6,777 bases of DNA. Origin: Deltaproteobacteria bacterium (lineage in GTDB: Bacteria; Myxococcota_A; UBA796; GCA-2862545). The notes below the pieces were generated by a model. It made no database searches. It had not been told where the DNA came from and saw only the letters and a program-made list of their open reading frames with translations. Shown in pieces: positions 1 through 6,460 of the stretch. The translations under genes were made by a program, and so were the position numbers. Location of the stretch: assembly GCA_019307545.1 (NCBI GenBank), contig JAFDJI010000201.1:1-6777 (forward strand). Direction: 5' to 3'. How positions within the stretch are numbered: position 1 is the first letter of the stretch; each line of letters starts with the position of its first letter.

Positions 1-87
1 GCCCGGGTCGCGCGGGGGGCCGCTAGAAGAACCCGGTCGCGGTGTCGCTGCGGGGACGGCTAGACTTCCGGACCACCCAGGTCGAGC

Positions 88-1473
88 ATGTCTCATAGAG
101 GTCGACGGGTCCTTTCGATAGCCTTCGGGTGCTTGCTTCCCGCGGTGGGGTGGAGCCATGCCCTCGACCACCTGGCCACCACCGACGACATCGGCCCGAA
201 CAAGGTCCCCCACCAGGGGGTCTCCCACATCCTGGTCATCCCGTCTCGGGTGGGTGTGAGCAGCTACCCGGCCTCCGAGCTCGAGGAGCTTCAGTCCTTC
301 TACGACCCCGAGGGCGGGCCCGGGACCTTCCGGACCTTCTGGTCGGTGGTCTCCGATGGTCGCTACGACGCCGTTCCCACCCTGGTCGATCCGGTGCTGT
401 ACACCGATCGGTGCCCGATCCCCGGTCGCGATCTGTCGAACTGCCGGTTCTCGCTCGACGACATCACCCTGCTGCTCAACGGGGACGTGCAAGACACCTT
501 CGTCGACCTCCTGGAGCGTGTCCGCGACGAGCAGCACTTCGATCTTGCCTACTTCGACGTGAACGGGGACGGTGGCGATCCCGATGGCTACTTCGATGGG
601 GTCATTGTCCACACAGACATGTACAGCGGGGTCGGGCTGCCCCTGGCCGTGTTTGGCGGCCCGGCGGTGGTGGGGGCGACCTCGGATTCGGACCCGCGTG
701 AGGTGGCGGCCGGAAACGTGGCGCTCGCCCCGCCGGAGCACCACGAGTTCGGACACATCCTCGGGTTCATCGACCTGTACGGGGGGCCGACCCTCAACGG
801 CCTCATGGCAGCTCGCCAGGCGACCTTGAGCGCGTACAGCCGGCAGCAGATCGGGTGGTCGGAGGTCATCCCGGTCACCGGATCGGGCCCCCATGATCTG
901 GCCCCGGTGCTGGACGGGGGTTCGATCCTGCGCTTCGGGGATGCGCCACGGTACGTCCTGGTGGCCAACCGTGGTGGGGGACACCACGATGCCCTGGAAT
1001 ACGCGAACTCGGGACTGTGGACCTCCAGCATCGACGAGGAGGCCCTACCCGTGGGGCCCCTCGGCTTCCTGGACCTCGCGGAGCAGGACCTGTACCTGCC
1101 GAACGCGGAGCCGCCCTACCTGAACGTGCACCTCCCGGTGGGGTGCGACGAGCACACCTCGAACACCCTCGACGGGTGCGCCCTGGATGCACCGGGTCGG
1201 TACGTGGGCCTGGTCCACGCATCCGGCGAACACACCGGGTTCGCGATCGAGTTGGAGTCGGTGGCCTCCGACGGAACGATCTCGCTCTTCGTCCACGCGG
1301 ACGACGAGTCCGACGGGTTGGTGAACCCCGGAGAGGACCCCGATTCCGTGACCGACGCGACCGCGTGCGGGTGCGCGGCCCCTGGCGGCGGTCCACCGAC
1401 AGCCCTGTCCTTCCTCGCCGTCCTGGTGGCGGCGGGCGCACGGCGGCGCCACATCCCTCAAGTAGCGACCTGA
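88..1473 (+). CDS. Secreted M6-like zinc metalloprotease with MYXO-CTERM-like C-terminal anchor
   Basis: Predicted secreted zinc endopeptidase of 461 aa resembling the M6 (immune inhibitor A) family. Residues 1-25 form a signal peptide: basic RGRR, a hydrophobic core, and likely cleavage after SHA. A zinc-binding HEFGH lies at residues 219-223, within the extended pattern HExxHxxGxxD (D229) followed by LY, as in M6 proteins. An Asp/Gly-rich stretch at 157-171 (DVNGDG...DGYFDG) resembles the calcium-type motif preceding the M6 active site. Downstream, AYSRQQIGW matches the family's usual 'W/Y..x.LGW' region. Near the end, CGC (427-429), a Gly/Pro linker, a hydrophobic helix (about 438-449) and RRR (452-454) form a MYXO-CTERM-like sorting tail. 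In myxobacteria such tails are thought to be processed to hold proteins at the surface. The ATG at 88 fits the signal peptide, although its ribosome-binding site is weak. The substrate is unknown. The protease call is firm; the exact family is less so. Confidence 0.85.
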   Translation: MSHRGRRVLSIAFGCLLPAVGWSHALDHLATTDDIGPNKVPHQGVSHILVIPSRVGVSSYPASELEELQSFYDPEGGPGTFRTFWSVVSDGRYDAVPTLVDPVLYTDRCPIPGRDLSNCRFSLDDITLLLNGDVQDTFVDLLERVRDEQHFDLAYFDVNGDGGDPDGYFDGVIVHTDMYSGVGLPLAVFGGPAVVGATSDSDPREVAAGNVALAPPEHHEFGHILGFIDLYGGPTLNGLMAARQATLSAYSRQQIGWSEVIPVTGSGPHDLAPVLDGGSILRFGDAPRYVLVANRGGGHHDALEYANSGLWTSSIDEEALPVGPLGFLDLAEQDLYLPNAEPPYLNVHLPVGCDEHTSNTLDGCALDAPGRYVGLVHASGEHTGFAIELESVASDGTISLFVHADDESDGLVNPGEDPDSVTDATACGCAAPGGGPPTALSFLAVLVAAGARRRHIPQVAT

Positions 1474-1487
1474 GCAAACGCACCTGG

Positions 1488-1499
1488 GACATCCATGTC
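1488..1499. repeat. Inverted repeat GACAT-CC-ATGTC, candidate upstream activator site
   Basis: Perfect 5+2+5 dyad lying 68 bases upstream of the sigma-54 -24 element, about -105 to -94 relative to the inferred transcription start. Sigma-54 promoters need an upstream-bound enhancer-binding protein, and this position is typical for such sites. The symmetry is short and could arise by chance; the role is inferred from position only. Confidence 0.3.
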
Positions 1500-1505
1500 G
1501 TGCTT

Positions 1506-1537
1506 TGCACCCACAGCGTGGCGCTGCTCGGGGTGCA
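1506..1537. repeat. Nested inverted repeat upstream of the sigma-54 promoter
   Basis: Perfect 7-base arms TGCACCC (1506-1512) and GGGTGCA (1531-1537) enclose a second dyad, CAGCG-TGG-CGCTG (1514-1526). The block sits about -87 to -56 from the inferred vWA transcription start. It could be an activator-binding site. It could also fold as RNA at the 3' end of the protease transcript, but there is no T-run after it, so a classical terminator is not supported. Confidence 0.35.
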
Positions 1538-1566
1538 GATCGACAGAGCAGGCGGATCTCGCGCCG

Positions 1567-1582
1567 TGGCACGCTCCTTGCT
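1567..1582 (+). promoter_or_regulatory. Sigma-54 (RpoN) -24/-12 promoter of the vWA lipoprotein gene
   Basis: TGGCACG (1567-1573), four bases, then TTGCT (1578-1582) matches the sigma-54 consensus TGGCACG-N4-TTGCW without a mismatch. The invariant GG (1568-1569) and GC (1580-1581) are exactly ten bases apart. Counting from the -12 element, transcription would start near 1593, giving a leader of about 14 bases that still contains the GGAGG ribosome-binding site. This placement supports 1607 as the true start of the next gene. Expression would depend on an enhancer-binding protein that is not encoded here. Confidence 0.75.
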
Positions 1583-1596
1583 TCGCTCCTCCACCT

Positions 1597-1601
1597 GGAG
1601 G
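1597..1601 (+). promoter_or_regulatory. Ribosome-binding site deciding the vWA gene start
   Basis: GGAGG lies five bases before ATG 1607. It favours this start over the in-frame ATG at 1505, which would place 34 unrelated Arg-rich residues ahead of the lipoprotein signal. It also forms the right arm of a palindrome (CCTCCA-CC-TGGAGG, 1588-1601), but the inferred transcription start near 1593 removes most of the left arm from the mRNA. Confidence 0.75.
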
Positions 1602-1606
1602 CTCCG

Positions 1607-3079
1607 ATGACGCGTATGCTGCTGCCCGCTCTGTTCCTCTCCGCCCTGGCCGGCCTGACCCTCGGGTCGGGCTGCCATGGGTACAACATGAGCGACTTCG
1701 GCGCGACCCAGGGCGGCGTGCAGGACATGGGCCTGGCCCGCGAGATGATCGCCGACGGCTACGTGCCGCCCCCGGAGGCCTTCGTCGTGGAAGGCATGTT
1801 CTCCGAGCACGACCTGCCCCTGTCCGGCACACCGTGCGACACCCTGTTGTGTCTGCGCGGGGCTGCGGGCATCGCCCCGGATGCGTCCGGAGCCTCCACG
1901 GGCTGGCTGCAGGTGGGCATGTCCTCCACCATCGACCCGGACCACTTCCAGCGCCCCAGCCAGACCATCGTGGCCACCGTGGACGTGTCGGGCTCGATGG
2001 GCTGGGACTACGCCCGTTACGACGAGGACTACCAGACACCTGGCGTGATCAGCCACCACCTGCTTCACGCGATCGTGGACGAGTTGGGTCCCGAGGACCG
2101 GATCGCGATGGTCACGTACGGCAGCCGGGTGCAGACCGTGTTGGACTTCACGAACCCAACCTCGGGTGAGGTCGAGGAGGCCATCGACGACCTCGACGAG
2201 GCTGGCTCCACCAACATGGAAGCCGGGCTGGAGACCGCCTACGACCTGGCTCGCGACGCCGACTTCGGCACCGACGAGGTCCGGGTGATGCTGTTCACCG
2301 ACGTCCAGCCGAACGTGGGTGCCACCAGCGGCACCGAGTTCGAGGACATGGCCTCCGAGGGTGCCGAGGACGGGATTGGCCTGACCGTGTTCGCCATGGG
2401 GGTGGGCATGGGCCAAGAAGTGCTCGTGGCGATGTCCCACCTCCGCGGAGGCAACGCCTTCAGCCTGTTCACCACCGAGGACGCCGACGAGCTGATGGTG
2501 GACAGCTGGCCCTGGATGGTCAGCCCCATCGCTTACGACCTCTCCGTCTCCGTAGACCCGCCGGAGGGATTCTCCGTCGCCAACGCTTATGGCTTCCCGG
2601 CGGGCGGCGAGGACGAGGAGGTCGTGGCCGAGTTGGAGGTGGCCACCGTGTTCTTGAGTCGGCGTAAGGGCGCGATGCTGCTCGAGCTCCAGCCCCCCGA
2701 GGAGGGCTCGGTGGAGGACCTGTCCGTCACCGGGAATCTCTCGTACACGACCTCCGAGGGGGAAGAAGTCACAGACACGCTCTCCGCGGCCTACGATGGC
2801 ATGCCACTCGACGAAAGGGGTCACTGGTACGGCCAGCACAGCGTGGGCCGCACCATCGCCCTGGCGCTGCTGGTGGACGGGATGCACGCCGCCGCCACCA
2901 CGTACGTGGACGACCAGGTCGCCGCCGTAGCCATCCTGGAGGGGGTCGCCGCCCGGTTCGGAGAGGACGCCAGCGCGCTGGGCGACGAGGACCTGCCGGT
3001 CGAGGTCGAACTGGCCGAGGACCTCCTGCAACTCATGCGCGACGGTGCAGAGCAGAAGAGCCTGTACGGCCCCTACTGA
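1607..3079 (+). CDS. vWA-domain lipoprotein with intact MIDAS
   Basis: Predicted lipid-anchored envelope protein of 490 aa. Residues 1-22 form a lipoprotein signal peptide (MTRMLLPALF... then LGSG) with the acylated Cys at C23. The -3 position is Gly rather than Leu, so the lipobox is slightly atypical. A vWA domain spans about residues 117-300. The metal-ion-dependent adhesion site is complete: D126, S128, S130 (DVSGSM), T202 (GSTNM) and D232 (LFTDV). This predicts divalent-metal-dependent binding to a protein partner, not enzymatic activity. The rest (about 305-490) is strongly acidic, probably beta-rich then helical, and I do not recognise it as a named domain. A perfect sigma-54 promoter lies directly upstream, so the gene is probably switched on under specific conditions by an enhancer-binding protein. 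The binding partner is unknown. The vWA call is firm. Confidence 0.88.
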   Translation: MTRMLLPALFLSALAGLTLGSGCHGYNMSDFGATQGGVQDMGLAREMIADGYVPPPEAFVVEGMFSEHDLPLSGTPCDTLLCLRGAAGIAPDASGASTGWLQVGMSSTIDPDHFQRPSQTIVATVDVSGSMGWDYARYDEDYQTPGVISHHLLHAIVDELGPEDRIAMVTYGSRVQTVLDFTNPTSGEVEEAIDDLDEAGSTNMEAGLETAYDLARDADFGTDEVRVMLFTDVQPNVGATSGTEFEDMASEGAEDGIGLTVFAMGVGMGQEVLVAMSHLRGGNAFSLFTTEDADELMVDSWPWMVSPIAYDLSVSVDPPEGFSVANAYGFPAGGEDEEVVAELEVATVFLSRRKGAMLLELQPPEEGSVEDLSVTGNLSYTTSEGEEVTDTLSAAYDGMPLDERGHWYGQHSVGRTIALALLVDGMHAAATTYVDDQVAAVAILEGVAARFGEDASALGDEDLPVEVELAEDLLQLMRDGAEQKSLYGPY

Positions 3080-3144
3080 TTCGATTCCTCCTCGTTGCTC
3101 CCCATGCGTTGGGCAATTCGAGCGCCCCGGTTAGGGCATGGCGT

Positions 3145-3150
3145 GGAGGA
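3145..3150 (+). promoter_or_regulatory. Ribosome-binding site deciding the nitrilase start
   Basis: GGAGGA ends eight bases before ATG 3159. It lies inside the sequence that would be translated from the upstream ATG at 3138. The family's N-terminus normally begins just before the first beta strand (here KVAVVQ), so 3159 is preferred. Confidence 0.7.
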
Positions 3151-3158
3151 ACAGTTCA

Positions 3159-4097
3159 ATGTCAAAGGTTGCCGTCGTCCAAGCGCCACCCGTGCTCCTG
3201 GACCGCAAGGGAACGATCGAAGGCGCGGTCGAGCAGATCGCGGCGGTGGCGTCGGAGGGGGCCGAGCTGGTCGTGTTCCCGGAAGCGTACCTGCCCGGGT
3301 ATCCGACATGGACCTGGCGCCTGCGGCCTGGTGGAGATGCGAAGCTCACAAGTGAGCTCCACACGCGCCTGATCGAGAACGCCGTCGACCTCCGCCGCGG
3401 CGACCTGGCGCCGATCCTCGAGGCCGCCCGGGACGCAGACGTCGTCGTGGGCATTGGGTTGAACGAGATCGACGGCGATTTCGCTCGTTCGACGCTGTAC
3501 AATACCTATGTGCTCATCGGTCCCGATGGCTCCCTGTTGAATCGCCACCGCAAGCTGATGCCCACGAATCCGGAGAGGATGGTCTGGGGGATGTGGGACG
3601 CGGATGGACTGCGGGTCGTGGACACCCCGGTCGGACGCATCGGATGTCTCATCTGCTGGGAGAACTTCATGCCGTTGGCACGCTATGCGCTGTACGCGGC
3701 GGGGGTCGAGATCCTCCTGGCGCCGACCTGGGATTCGGGCTCCGGGTGGGTGGGGTCCATGCAGCACATCGCTCGGGAGGGCCGCTGCTGGGTGGTGAGC
3801 ACCGCCACCGCGCTCCACGCGAGTGACATTCCGGACGACTTTCCTTCGCGTGACCAGGTCTTCCCGGATCCGGACGAGTGGATCAACCCGGGGGATGCCG
3901 TCGTGGTGAGGCCGGGCGGCGAGCTCGTCGCCGGACCCCACCACCGGGAGAGGTCGGTCCTGTTCGCGGACATCGACCACAAGACCGTGGGGCCCGCCAG
4001 GCGCAACCTGGACGTGGCCGGCCACTACGCGAGGAACGATGTCTTCCAGCTGACCGTGAACCGAGGCGCGAGGCCCCCGGTGACCTGGGAAGACTGA
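3159..4097 (+). CDS. Nitrilase (carbon-nitrogen hydrolase superfamily, branch 1)
   Basis: Predicted cytoplasmic nitrilase of 312 aa, hydrolysing a nitrile to the carboxylic acid and ammonia. The catalytic residues are all visible: E42 (FPEAY), K132 (HRKLMPT), E139 (PERMVWG) and nucleophile C166 (ICWEN). The motifs HRKLMPTxxER, GRIGxLICWENxMPLxRYALYAxGVEI, APTWD and HIAxEGRCWVxS are those of true nitrilases, not amidases or carbamoylases. The C-terminal strand LDVAGHYARNDVF is also family-typical. The protein is full length but has little tail beyond that strand, unlike many 340-380 aa nitrilases. No signal peptide is seen. The stretch after VWG reads MWDADG where many members have GxGDGS. Substrate (aliphatic, arylacetonitrile or hydroxynitrile) cannot be read from sequence. 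The gene starts 79 bases after the vWA gene, with no clear promoter or terminator between. It precedes a LarA homologue by 70 bases, suggesting co-transcription. Confidence 0.92.
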   Translation: MSKVAVVQAPPVLLDRKGTIEGAVEQIAAVASEGAELVVFPEAYLPGYPTWTWRLRPGGDAKLTSELHTRLIENAVDLRRGDLAPILEAARDADVVVGIGLNEIDGDFARSTLYNTYVLIGPDGSLLNRHRKLMPTNPERMVWGMWDADGLRVVDTPVGRIGCLICWENFMPLARYALYAAGVEILLAPTWDSGSGWVGSMQHIAREGRCWVVSTATALHASDIPDDFPSRDQVFPDPDEWINPGDAVVVRPGGELVAGPHHRERSVLFADIDHKTVGPARRNLDVAGHYARNDVFQLTVNRGARPPVTWED

Positions 4098-4167
4098 GCC
4101 CCGCGGGGACTCGAATGACGGCGGGCCACGCGAGTGCCCTATGCTCGGGTCCCCGGGAAAGAGGTCG

Positions 4168-5607
4168 ATGTCGAAGTCCAAGCCTCCAAGATCGCCGACC
4201 GAGGCTGACCGCCGCCAGGAGCCGCGTCCCGATGGGACCCGGGATCGACCCACGCTCGAGGTGAGCCGCCGCGACTTCCTGACCTTTGCGACCTCGTTCG
4301 CGGTGCTCGGCCAGGTGGCCGGTTGCCACTCCGGGGGAGAGGTGGTGGTGGAACCGGGGGTGGGGCTGACGGGGGAGGGGAACATCGTCCTGCCCGAGCT
4401 GCTGTGGTACGGGAACACCTCCGCCGAGCTGCACACGCCGGACGACTGGCAGGTCGAGGTTCGCGAGATGCACGGGGCCAAGCGCCCCGGGATGACCCCC
4501 GAGCAGATGGCCGCCGCCATCAATGATCCGATCGGAACCCGACCCATCCGCGAGCTCGCGAAAGGCAAGAAGAAGGCGGTGATCCTCTTCGACGACATGA
4601 CGCGGCCCACCCGGGTGGACCAGATCGCGCCCCTCGTCGTCGAGGAGTTGCTGGCTGGAGGCATCGCCGAGGACGCGATCAGCTTCGTATGCGCCCTCGG
4701 AACCCACGGCGCGCTCACCCAGAACGAGCTGAGGAAGAAGGTGGGGGTCGAGATCCTGGAGCGGTTCCGGGTCTACAACCACAACTGCTACGAGCACTGC
4801 GTCGAGGTGGGGACCACCTCCCGTGGCACCAGGCTGCTGATCAACCGCGAGGTGATGTCCGCGGATCTCAAGATCGGCATCGGTTGTGTCACCGCCCACG
4901 CCAACACCGGGTTCTCCGGCGGAGGCAAGATCGTGCTGCCGGGCGTGGCCCACATGGGAAGCATCGCCCACTACCACATCGCCGTGCCGGCCACCGACCG
5001 CCAGTCCACCGGGCTGGGCCGGTACGACCACAACGTGATGCGCTTCGACATCGAGGAAGCCGCGCGCATGGCGGGGCTGGACTTCAAGGTGGACGTGGTG
5101 GTGAACGAACGGGGGGTCGCCACGGCGATGTACGCCGGCGATTTCCTGCAGTGCCATCAGCAGGCGGTGGTTGCGGCCAAGGAGATCTACGCCCTGGACC
5201 GGACCGGTGCGAAGGCAGACCTGGTCGTCGTGAACGCGTTTGCCAAGCCCAACGAGATGTTGATCGCCTACATGCTGGGCATCCAGACGCTGTATCCCCA
5301 CAAGGGCGGGACCATCGTGTTGGTCGCCAACGCGCCCGAGGGCCAGGTGGTCCACTACCTGTTGGGCCGCTTCGGCGAGGACTATGGCGGGCTGAGGTAC
5401 CCGACCGCGGTGGTCTTCGACGAGTGGAAACTGGTCGTCCAGGCGCCCCACTTCGACAAGACGTTCGGCGACTGGTTCGCGAACCCCGACGCCATCACCT
5501 GGACCCGGGACTGGGAGGGCACCCTGGAGGTGGTGCGCCCCTTGCACGGTGCGGGCAGCAAGGTGGTGGTGATCCCGAACGCCACCATGACCTACTACCC
5601 CGGGTGA
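4168..5607 (+). CDS. LarA-superfamily (nickel-pincer nucleotide) racemase/epimerase-like protein with Tat lipoprotein signal
   Basis: LarA-type protein of 479 aa (DUF2088 N-domain plus C-domain). LarA uses a covalently held nickel-pincer nucleotide to racemise lactate; relatives act on other 2-hydroxy acids or sugars acids. The key residues align at near-constant offset to L. plantarum LarA: D143 and R146 (FDDMTRPT; D72/R75), H180 (GTHG; H108), H244 (H174), K254 in FSGGGK (cofactor-anchoring K184) and H270 (nickel ligand H200). Spacings 244-254-270 match LarA exactly. The helix carrying LarA Q295 and K298 appears to read Y368 and G371, so the substrate is probably not lactate. The N-terminus has a twin-arginine motif SRRDFLT (33-39), a hydrophobic stretch and a canonical lipobox VAGC (C53). 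This predicts folded export and lipid anchoring. ATG 4168 has GAGG only three bases upstream; ATG 4141 (+9 aa) is the alternative. The cofactor genes larB, larC and larE are not in the window. Confidence 0.85.
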   Translation: MSKSKPPRSPTEADRRQEPRPDGTRDRPTLEVSRRDFLTFATSFAVLGQVAGCHSGGEVVVEPGVGLTGEGNIVLPELLWYGNTSAELHTPDDWQVEVREMHGAKRPGMTPEQMAAAINDPIGTRPIRELAKGKKKAVILFDDMTRPTRVDQIAPLVVEELLAGGIAEDAISFVCALGTHGALTQNELRKKVGVEILERFRVYNHNCYEHCVEVGTTSRGTRLLINREVMSADLKIGIGCVTAHANTGFSGGGKIVLPGVAHMGSIAHYHIAVPATDRQSTGLGRYDHNVMRFDIEEAARMAGLDFKVDVVVNERGVATAMYAGDFLQCHQQAVVAAKEIYALDRTGAKADLVVVNAFAKPNEMLIAYMLGIQTLYPHKGGTIVLVANAPEGQVVHYLLGRFGEDYGGLRYPTAVVFDEWKLVVQAPHFDKTFGDWFANPDAITWTRDWEGTLEVVRPLHGAGSKVVVIPNATMTYYPG

Positions 5608-5620
5608 CAGGTCGTCTGTC
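5606..5620. terminator. Weak stem-loop between convergent genes
   Basis: GACAG (5606-5610), loop GTCGT, CTGTC (5616-5620): a perfect five-base-pair stem overlapping the stop codon of the LarA homologue. It lies in the 33-base gap before the convergent kinase-like gene. No T-run follows on either strand, so it is at best a weak terminator. It is the only hairpin candidate in this gap. Confidence 0.22.
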
Positions 5621-5640
5621 TCTCCCGTCAGCGTGTCGGA

Positions 5641-6441
5641 TCAGCTGAAGAGCTTTCGGACGGCCTTGCCCATTGCGGACGCGGTCTGGTATCGCGCGTC
5701 GGGCGAATGATGGCACGCCCGGACGATGATCTGTCGCAGGTAGGGGTGGATGTCCTGCACCACTTCGGGGCTCCGGGTGGCGAGGGAGAGGTCGGGCGGG
5801 TCCTTTCCCATCAGCATGAACCACATCATGGCGCCGACTCCGTAGATGTCCGAACGGACGTCCACCTTGCGGGCGTCGTACCGCTGCTCTGGGGGGCTGT
5901 ACAGGAACTCGCCCAGCGCCTCGGCGGCTCGGGTAGCCACGTGTGGGTTCTGCTCGAGCAGTGCGGTCCCGAAGTCGGCGACTTTCGGGTTGAGGTCCGC
6001 GTCGAGGAAGATGCTCTCCGGACAGAGGCCGCGGTGGATGCAGCCCACCTTGTGGGCCGCGACCATCCCGAGCAGGATGAACAGGGTGATCCTGGCGACG
6101 ATGTCCGCGGGCAGACCTCTTTGGGGTGTGTGTTCGCGTAGGTCGCCCCCCTCGCAGTACTCCATCACGATCGCGGGTTCGTCGGCCATCGCGCCGCCCA
6201 CGTCGTAGATGCGGACGATGTTCGGGTGGACCAGCCGGGCCATCGCCTTGGCCTCGGTCAGGAAGCGGGAGCGCACCCTCTCATCGGCGAAGTAGTCGGG
6301 CTTCAGGACCTTCACCGCGTAGGTCCCGCCGGCGCTGCGGTCGGTCACCAGGTACACGTCGGACCATTCCCCGCCCCCGAGGCGCTCGTTGATGTAGTAG
6401 TGCTCGTCGATCCAGACGGGGATCTGCGCTGGGTCGTACAT
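5641..6441 (-). CDS. Hanks-type Ser/Thr kinase-fold protein, probable pseudokinase
   Basis: Single kinase domain of 266 aa with no membrane segment or extra domain. ATP-binding features are kept: glycine loop LGGGEWSDV (21-29), K44 (YAVKVLK), helix-C E63, and DFG at 156-158. The activation-segment end reads SPPEQ (182-186) in place of the usual APE, and the structural Asp of RSDIYG (D198) is present. The catalytic loop is broken. Where active kinases read HRDLKPxN, this protein reads HRGLCPES (136-143). The base Asp is Gly138, the catalytic Lys is Cys140 and the metal-binding Asn is Ser143. Phosphotransfer is therefore probably lost or very weak, while nucleotide binding and a scaffolding or regulatory role remain possible. 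ATG 6441 is chosen because GAGGGG lies six bases upstream. A GTG at 6477 would add 12 residues, but it sits inside an inverted repeat. The gene converges on the LarA homologue with a 33-base gap. Its partner is unknown. Confidence 0.88.
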   Translation of the reverse strand: MYDPAQIPVWIDEHYYINERLGGGEWSDVYLVTDRSAGGTYAVKVLKPDYFADERVRSRFLTEAKAMARLVHPNIVRIYDVGGAMADEPAIVMEYCEGGDLREHTPQRGLPADIVARITLFILLGMVAAHKVGCIHRGLCPESIFLDADLNPKVADFGTALLEQNPHVATRAAEALGEFLYSPPEQRYDARKVDVRSDIYGVGAMMWFMLMGKDPPDLSLATRSPEVVQDIHPYLRQIIVRACHHSPDARYQTASAMGKAVRKLFS

Positions 6442-6447
6442 CTCCTT

Positions 6448-6453
6448 CCCCTC
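6448..6453 (-). promoter_or_regulatory. Ribosome-binding site deciding the kinase-like gene start
   Basis: On the minus strand GAGGGG ends six bases before ATG 6441, with a further AAGGAG directly against the ATG. The purine-rich run supports 6441 over GTG 6477, which has no comparable site. Confidence 0.6.
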
Positions 6454-6460
6454 GAGTGAA

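Noticed and set aside
1..87. Tail of an upstream gene or a promoter for the protease
   Set aside because: All three plus frames have stops or odd composition here, and no -35/-10 or -24/-12 pair is convincing. Too short to assign.
1505..1606. Upstream in-frame start for the vWA gene, adding 34 residues
   Set aside because: The sigma-54 promoter, GGAGG site and lipoprotein signal all point to ATG 1607. The added residues are Arg-rich and would bury the signal peptide.
875..3031. 718-codon open frame on the minus strand
   Set aside because: It lies antisense to both the protease and the vWA gene and crosses their regulatory gap. Its translation is rich in His, Gly and Arg with no motif. Long antisense open frames are expected in high-GC DNA.
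3124..3137. GCCC...GGGC stem-loop between the vWA and nitrilase genes
   Set aside because: Only four base pairs and no T-run. This is expected by chance in GC-rich sequence.
4097..4111. CCCCGCGGGG palindrome after the nitrilase as a terminator
   Set aside because: There is no loop between the arms and no following T-run; the sequence that follows is an ordinary short spacer to the next gene.
3162..4718. 518-codon open frame on the minus strand
   Set aside because: Antisense to the nitrilase and the start of the LarA homologue, both of which have complete family motifs. The translation is low-complexity and Arg/Pro/Ser-rich.
3883..5547. 554-codon open frame on the minus strand
   Set aside because: Antisense to the LarA homologue and the nitrilase 3' end. 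It has no start context or recognisable domain.
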